A stretch of DNA of 9,398 bases, from the NCBI GenBank assembly GCA_005888865.1, contig VBCL01000229.1, positions 1,516 to 10,913 of the forward strand, given 5' to 3'. The position numbers and the translations under genes are program-made. This document shows, piece by piece, positions 6,553-9,398 of this stretch (the stretch's first letter is position 1; the number at the start of each line of letters is the position of its first letter). The notes beneath the pieces are model-generated. The model did no database searches. It saw only the letters and a list, made by a program, of their open reading frames with translations, and was not told the origin of the DNA. This DNA comes from Betaproteobacteria bacterium. Lineage in GTDB: Bacteria; Pseudomonadota; Gammaproteobacteria; Burkholderiales; Casimicrobiaceae.

Positions 6553-6585
6553 CCGTTCGTGGTGAGCCCGTCGAACCACGAACGG
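6553..6585 (+). repeat. REP-like palindrome 1
   Basis: Perfect 11-bp inverted repeat: CCGTTCGTGGT (6553-6563) and ACCACGAACGG (6575-6585) around an 11-nt loop GAGCCCGTCGA. It begins 6 nt after the fabD stop. The shape and the GAGC..GTCGA centre match dispersed REP-type palindromes that I recall from many betaproteobacterial genomes. Confidence 0.8.
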
Positions 6586-6595
6586 CCCATGCACC

Positions 6596-6635
6596 CCGTT
6601 CATCGCTCGTCCTTCGACAAGCTCAGGACGAACGG
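6596..6635 (-). repeat. REP-like palindrome 2, opposite orientation to palindrome 1
   Basis: The core stem TCGTCCT (6607-6613) and AGGACGA (6625-6631) encloses an 11-nt loop which, on the - strand, reads GAGCTTGTCGA, matching 9 of 11 bases of the palindrome 1 loop. Outer CCGTTC (6596-6601) and GAACGG (6630-6635) add further pairing with a short 5-nt bulge. It lies 10 bp from palindrome 1, in inverted orientation, as in BIME-type pairs. Confidence 0.75.
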
Positions 6636-6646
6636 GTCGTCTCGGT

Positions 6647-6651
6647 AGGAG
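6647..6651 (+). promoter_or_regulatory. Shine-Dalgarno site of fabG
   Basis: AGGAG lies 5 nt before the ATG at 6657, just outside palindrome 2, giving fabG its own ribosome entry independent of fabD. Confidence 0.8.
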
Positions 6652-6656
6652 CGAAC

Positions 6657-7385
6657 ATGCTCGACGGACAAACTGCCCTCGTCACCGGCGCCACTCGCGG
6701 CATCGGCAAGGCGATTGCGCTCGAGCTCGCGCGGGCGGGTGCCAATGTCGTGGGCACCTCGACCACCGACGCTGGCGCGGCAGCGATTTCCACGTATCTG
6801 CGCGAAGCGGGGGCACGCGGCGAGGGCATGCGGCTCGACGTGACCGACGCTGCCGCAATCACGGGCGTCGCCACTCGCGCAGGCGAAATCACGATCCTGA
6901 TCAACAACGCCGGGATCACGCGCGACAACCTCCTGCTACGAATGAAGGACGACGAGTGGGACGCCATCATGGATACCAACCTCAAGTCTGCGTATCGCCT
7001 CTCCAAGGCGGTGCTGCGCGGCATGATGAAGGCGCGCCATGGCCGCATCGTCAACATCGGATCGGTCGTCGGCGTGAGCGGAAACGCCGGGCAGGCGAAT
7101 TACGCCGCGGCGAAGGCAGCATTGATCGGTTTCAGCAAATCGCTCGCCCAGGAAATCGGCAGCCGTAACATCACCGTCAACTGTGTCGCACCGGGCTTCA
7201 TCGACACCGACATGACGCGCGCGCTTACCGATGCGCAGCGCCAGAAGCTGATCGAGCGCATACCGCTGGGACGGCTTGGACTGCCGGAGGACGTCGCGCA
7301 CGCGGTTGCGTTTCTGGCTTCACAAGAGGCCGGCTACATCACGGGCGCGACACTGCATGTCAACGGCGGGCTGTACATGGCATGA
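6657..7385 (+). CDS. fabG: 3-oxoacyl-ACP reductase (FabG)
   Basis: FabG is the NADPH-dependent short-chain dehydrogenase that reduces 3-oxoacyl-ACP to 3-hydroxyacyl-ACP in each elongation cycle. The 242-residue protein (E. coli 244) has the nucleotide-binding TGATRGIG (10-17), LDVTD (60-64), NNAG (83-86), and the full catalytic set Asn108, Ser136, Tyr149 and Lys153 in the YAAAK context. It ends with TGATLHVNGGLYMA, the usual FabG C-terminus. A clear Shine-Dalgarno site fixes the start. It is separated from fabD by the 109-bp gap with the two REP-like palindromes and is followed by acpP after 52 bp. All residues expected for activity are present. Its place in the fab cluster marks it as the housekeeping FabG rather than one of the many SDR paralogues. 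Confidence 0.97.
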   Translation: MLDGQTALVTGATRGIGKAIALELARAGANVVGTSTTDAGAAAISTYLREAGARGEGMRLDVTDAAAITGVATRAGEITILINNAGITRDNLLLRMKDDEWDAIMDTNLKSAYRLSKAVLRGMMKARHGRIVNIGSVVGVSGNAGQANYAAAKAALIGFSKSLAQEIGSRNITVNCVAPGFIDTDMTRALTDAQRQKLIERIPLGRLGLPEDVAHAVAFLASQEAGYITGATLHVNGGLYMA

Positions 7386-7390
7386 TCTGG

Positions 7391-7396
7391 TAAAAT
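7391..7396 (+). promoter_or_regulatory. Possible -10 box of an acpP promoter
   Basis: TAAAAT preceded by TG one base upstream (TGGTAAAAT) forms an extended -10-like element 42 nt before the acpP ATG, in an otherwise GC-rich setting. No good -35 is seen at 16-18 bp (the region reads GGGCTG). A separate acpP promoter would fit the high demand for ACP. Treat it as a candidate only. Confidence 0.4.
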
Positions 7397-7437
7397 CAGC
7401 CGTTTGAATGCTTGGGACCCCACAGGGGAGGAGACGC

Positions 7438-7677
7438 ATGGAAAACGTGGAACAACGAGTCAAGAAAATCGTCGCCGAACAACTGGGCGTGAACGAGGCC
7501 GAGATCAAGAACGAGTCGTCGTTTGTCGACGACCTCGGCGCTGACTCGCTGGATACGGTCGAGCTCGTCATGGCGCTCGAAGAGGAATTCGAGACCGAGA
7601 TCCCCGACGAAGAGGCCGAGAAGATCACGACGGTGCAGCAAGCCGTCGACTACATCAATTCGCATCTGAAAAAGTAA
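7438..7677 (+). CDS. acpP: Acyl carrier protein
   Basis: AcpP carries the growing acyl chain on a 4'-phosphopantetheine arm between FabD, FabH, FabG, FabF and PlsX. The 79-residue acidic product has the GADSLDTVELVMALEEEF signature (34-51) with Ser37 as the phosphopantetheine attachment site. The rest (EIPDEEAEKITTVQQAVDYI) is near-canonical. The ATG at 7438 is preferred to an in-frame ATG at 7408 because a strong GGGGAGGAG (7425-7433) lies just before it and the product then has standard length. The G-run of that site can pair with CCCC at 7418-7421 (3-nt loop), so mild control of ribosome access is conceivable. It is flanked by a possible promoter upstream and a hairpin downstream, which would allow it to be made in excess over its neighbours. 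Confidence 0.98.
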   Translation: MENVEQRVKKIVAEQLGVNEAEIKNESSFVDDLGADSLDTVELVMALEEEFETEIPDEEAEKITTVQQAVDYINSHLKK

Positions 7678-7683
7678 TCCCCC

Positions 7684-7714
7684 CAGCGGGGCTGCGCGCT
7701 GTCCGGCCCCGCTG
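7684..7714 (+). terminator. Hairpin after acpP, possible partial terminator
   Basis: CAGCGGGGC (7684-7692) and GCCCCGCTG (7706-7714) form a perfect 9-bp GC-rich stem with a 13-nt loop, 6 nt after the acpP stop. Only CTTT follows, so termination would be incomplete at best. Partial termination or 3'-end protection of a short acpP mRNA is the likely use. The rest of the gap (7715-7775) shows no clear signal and no good Shine-Dalgarno site before fabF. Confidence 0.55.
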
Positions 7715-7775
7715 CTTTGCGAGTTCCCCGCGCGGCCGCGTTGCGCGCTCCGGTCGCACTATCGCCCAAATCGCC

Positions 7776-9014
7776 ATGCCGAAACGCCGCGTTGTTGTTA
7801 CCGGAATGGGGATCGTCTCTCCGGTTGGAATCGGCCTTGCCACGGCGTGGGACAACATCCTCGCCGGGCGCTCGGGGATTACCGCCATCACGCGCTTCGA
7901 TGCCTCGGCCTTCACGTCGCAGATCGCAGGCGAAGTGAAGGATTTCGACGTCACCAAGTACCTCTCGGGCAAAGAGGCGCGTCGCTACGACAGGTTCATC
8001 CATTTCGGGCTGGTGGCGACAATGGAAGCGGTCAAGGATGCCGGACTCGAAGGTTACGCCGGCGATCTGGAGCGTTTCGGCGTGTGCATCGGTTCGGGCA
8101 TCGGTGGCTTGCCAATGATCGAAGAGACGGCGAAGGCCTACTTCGAGGGCGGTCCGCGCAAGATCTCGCCGTTCTTCGTTCCGGGCTCGATCATCAACAT
8201 GATCTCGGGCCTGGTGTCGATCCAATACGGGTACAAGGGCCCGAATCTGGCGACGGTCACGGCCTGTTCGACAGCCAACCACAGCATCGGCGAAGCCGCG
8301 CGGCTGATCGAGTATGGCGACGCCGACGCGATGGTCGCGGGTGGCTCCGAGGCCACCATCAGCCCGCTCGGAGTCGGCGGCTTTTGCGCGGCGAGGGCGC
8401 TGTCCATGCGCAACGACGACCCTGCGTCCGCCAGCCGTCCGTGGGACGTCGACCGCGACGGGTTCGTCCTGGGCGAAGGCGCCGGCGTTCTGGTGCTCGA
8501 AGAGCTGGAGCACGCCAAGGCTCGTGGTGCGCGCATCTACTGCGAGATCGCGGGCTATGGCATGTCCGCCGACGCGCATCACATTACCGCGCCGCCCGAG
8601 GACGGCGAGGGCGCGGCGCGTGCGATGACCAATGCGTTGAAGAACGCCGGCCTCGCTCCGACCGACATCGATTACGTCAACGCTCACGGGACATCGACGC
8701 CGCTGGGCGACCTGGCCGAGTGCCTCGCGATGAAGCGCTGCTTCGGCGACCACGCGAAGAAGCTCGCCGTGTCGTCGACCAAGTCGATGACCGGCCATCT
8801 GCTCGGCGCCGCAGCAGCCATCGAGGCGGTGTTCACGGCGCTCGCCTTGCGCGATCAGGTCGCGCCGCCGACGGCGAACCTGTTCAAGCAGGATCCGCGC
8901 TGCGACCTCGACTTCGTCCCCAACACCGCGCGCAAGATGCCGATCCGCGCGGCGCTCTCCAACTCCTTCGGTTTCGGCGGCACCAACGCGACCATCGCGT
9001 TCCGCGCGCTGTGA
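7776..9014 (+). CDS. fabF: Beta-ketoacyl-ACP synthase II (FabF)
   Basis: FabF condenses malonyl-ACP with acyl-ACP to extend the chain by two carbons. The 412-residue product (E. coli 413) begins MPKRRVVVTGMG. It carries the catalytic Cys164 in TVTACSTANHS, His304 in NAHGTSTPLGD, Lys336 and His341 in KSMTGHLLGAAAA, and the C-terminal SNSFGFGGTNA loop (395-405). All Cys-His-His catalytic residues are present, which separates it from FabH-type (Cys-His-Asn) enzymes. No convincing Shine-Dalgarno sequence precedes the ATG, but the start gives the standard N-terminus. It is 98 bp after acpP, beyond the hairpin. If fabH is truly dead, FabF would be the only condensing enzyme visible here; it normally does not replace initiation efficiently. 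lysC follows after 22 bp. Confidence 0.97.
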   Translation: MPKRRVVVTGMGIVSPVGIGLATAWDNILAGRSGITAITRFDASAFTSQIAGEVKDFDVTKYLSGKEARRYDRFIHFGLVATMEAVKDAGLEGYAGDLERFGVCIGSGIGGLPMIEETAKAYFEGGPRKISPFFVPGSIINMISGLVSIQYGYKGPNLATVTACSTANHSIGEAARLIEYGDADAMVAGGSEATISPLGVGGFCAARALSMRNDDPASASRPWDVDRDGFVLGEGAGVLVLEELEHAKARGARIYCEIAGYGMSADAHHITAPPEDGEGAARAMTNALKNAGLAPTDIDYVNAHGTSTPLGDLAECLAMKRCFGDHAKKLAVSSTKSMTGHLLGAAAAIEAVFTALALRDQVAPPTANLFKQDPRCDLDFVPNTARKMPIRAALSNSFGFGGTNATIAFRAL

Positions 9015-9023
9015 AGCTCGACC

Positions 9024-9027
9024 GGAG
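9024..9027 (+). promoter_or_regulatory. Shine-Dalgarno site of lysC
   Basis: GGAG lies 9 nt before the ATG at 9037, in the 22-bp gap after fabF. It supports 9037 over an in-frame GTG at 9031, which would be only 3 nt away. Confidence 0.55.
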
Positions 9028-9036
9028 CGCGTGAAC

Positions 9037-9398
9037 ATGGCGTTGATCGTTCAGAAGTACGGCGGAACCTCGGTCGGCAGCATCGAGCGGATCAAGAACG
9101 TCGCGCGCCGCGTCGCGCGCTATCACCGCGACGGCCATCAACTCGTCATCGTCCCCTCCGCGATGAGCGGCGAGACCAACCGCCTGCTGTCGCTGGCCCA
9201 GAACATTTCGCCGGATCCCGATCCGCGCGAGCTGGACGTGATCGCCGCGACCGGGGAGCAGGTGACGATCGGCTTGCTGGCGATCGCCTTGCACGAGCTC
9301 GGGCTCAAGGCCAGGAGTTACACAGGCAGCCAGGTCCGGGTGCTGACCGACAGCGTGTTCACCAAGGCACGGATCCTCGACATCAACGTCGATGCCCT
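9037..9398 (+). CDS. lysC: Aspartokinase, N-terminal part (3' end outside window)
   Basis: Aspartokinase phosphorylates aspartate with ATP, the first step to lysine, threonine, methionine and diaminopimelate. The 120 complete codons visible show the amino-acid-kinase N-terminus: MALIVQKYGGTSVGS with the KYGGTS substrate/ATP motif (7-12), VIVPSAMSGETNRL (37-50) and ATGEQVTIGLLAIAL (71-85). The start matches the MALIV-KYGGTS pattern of betaproteobacterial LysC. The regulatory ACT domains expected at the C-terminus lie beyond the window. It follows fabF by 22 bp on the same strand, so read-through from the fab operon is likely unless a promoter lies inside fabF; none was identified. No functional tie to fatty acid synthesis is known to me. 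Confidence 0.94.
   Translation, partial: MALIVQKYGGTSVGSIERIKNVARRVARYHRDGHQLVIVPSAMSGETNRLLSLAQNISPDPDPRELDVIAATGEQVTIGLLAIALHELGLKARSYTGSQVRVLTDSVFTKARILDINVDA

Noticed and set aside
6548..6656. Intrinsic terminator between fabD and fabG
   Set aside because: The palindromes lack a following T-run and match REP-type repeats better than terminators.
7847..9034. 395-codon + strand frame inside fabF in another frame
   Set aside because: Arg/His-rich translation without any motif; fabF carries all catalytic residues in its own frame.
7650..9038. Long - strand open frame (462 codons) opposite fabF
   Set aside because: Antisense artefact of high third-position GC in fabF; no domain or plausible start context.

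Overview
The window looks like chromosomal DNA of a high-GC betaproteobacterium. The evidence is the gene order (RsmI-like methyltransferase and maf diverging from yceD-rpmF-plsX-fabH-fabD-fabG-acpP-fabF), betaproteobacterial-type L32 and LysC N-termini, and REP-like palindromes common in that class. The assignment rests on family recognition, not on a search, and the genus cannot be told.

Left part (1-1317, + strand): the 3' end of a TRAP transporter large permease, cut by the window edge, then a stand-alone protein with two CBS domains. Middle (1290-2683, - strand): a two-gene unit, a Maf/YceF-type nucleotide pyrophosphatase followed with a 4-bp overlap by an RsmI-like tetrapyrrole-methylase-fold methyltransferase. 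The methyltransferase meets the CBS gene tail to tail with a 28-bp overlap. An intergenic stretch of about 110-125 bp (2684-2809) holds a near-consensus sigma70 promoter (TTGACA, 17 bp, TATTAT) pointing rightwards. Its -35 box lies on the annotated maf start codon.

Right part (2810-9014, + strand): a fatty-acid and phospholipid synthesis cluster. YceD (23S rRNA/L32-related) and L32 come first. PlsX (acyl-phosphate synthesis) follows, then FabH (initiation), FabD (malonyl loading), FabG (ketoreduction), AcpP (acyl carrier) and FabF (elongation). Together they form the initiation and elongation core of type II fatty acid synthesis and feed acyl-ACP to phospholipid synthesis through PlsX. The window ends in the start of lysC (aspartokinase), 22 bp after fabF.

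Main anomalies: (1) fabH is broken by an apparent internal loss of about 44 nt that also shifts the frame, although all three catalytic-triad codons survive. (2) The fabD-fabG gap holds two REP-like palindromes in opposite orientation with compensating stem changes. (3) Hairpins and a possible promoter around acpP could set its expression apart from its neighbours. I found no CRISPR array, tRNA, rRNA, insertion sequence, phage gene or defence system, and nothing that looks like a wholly new system. Apart from the points above it is a conserved housekeeping region.
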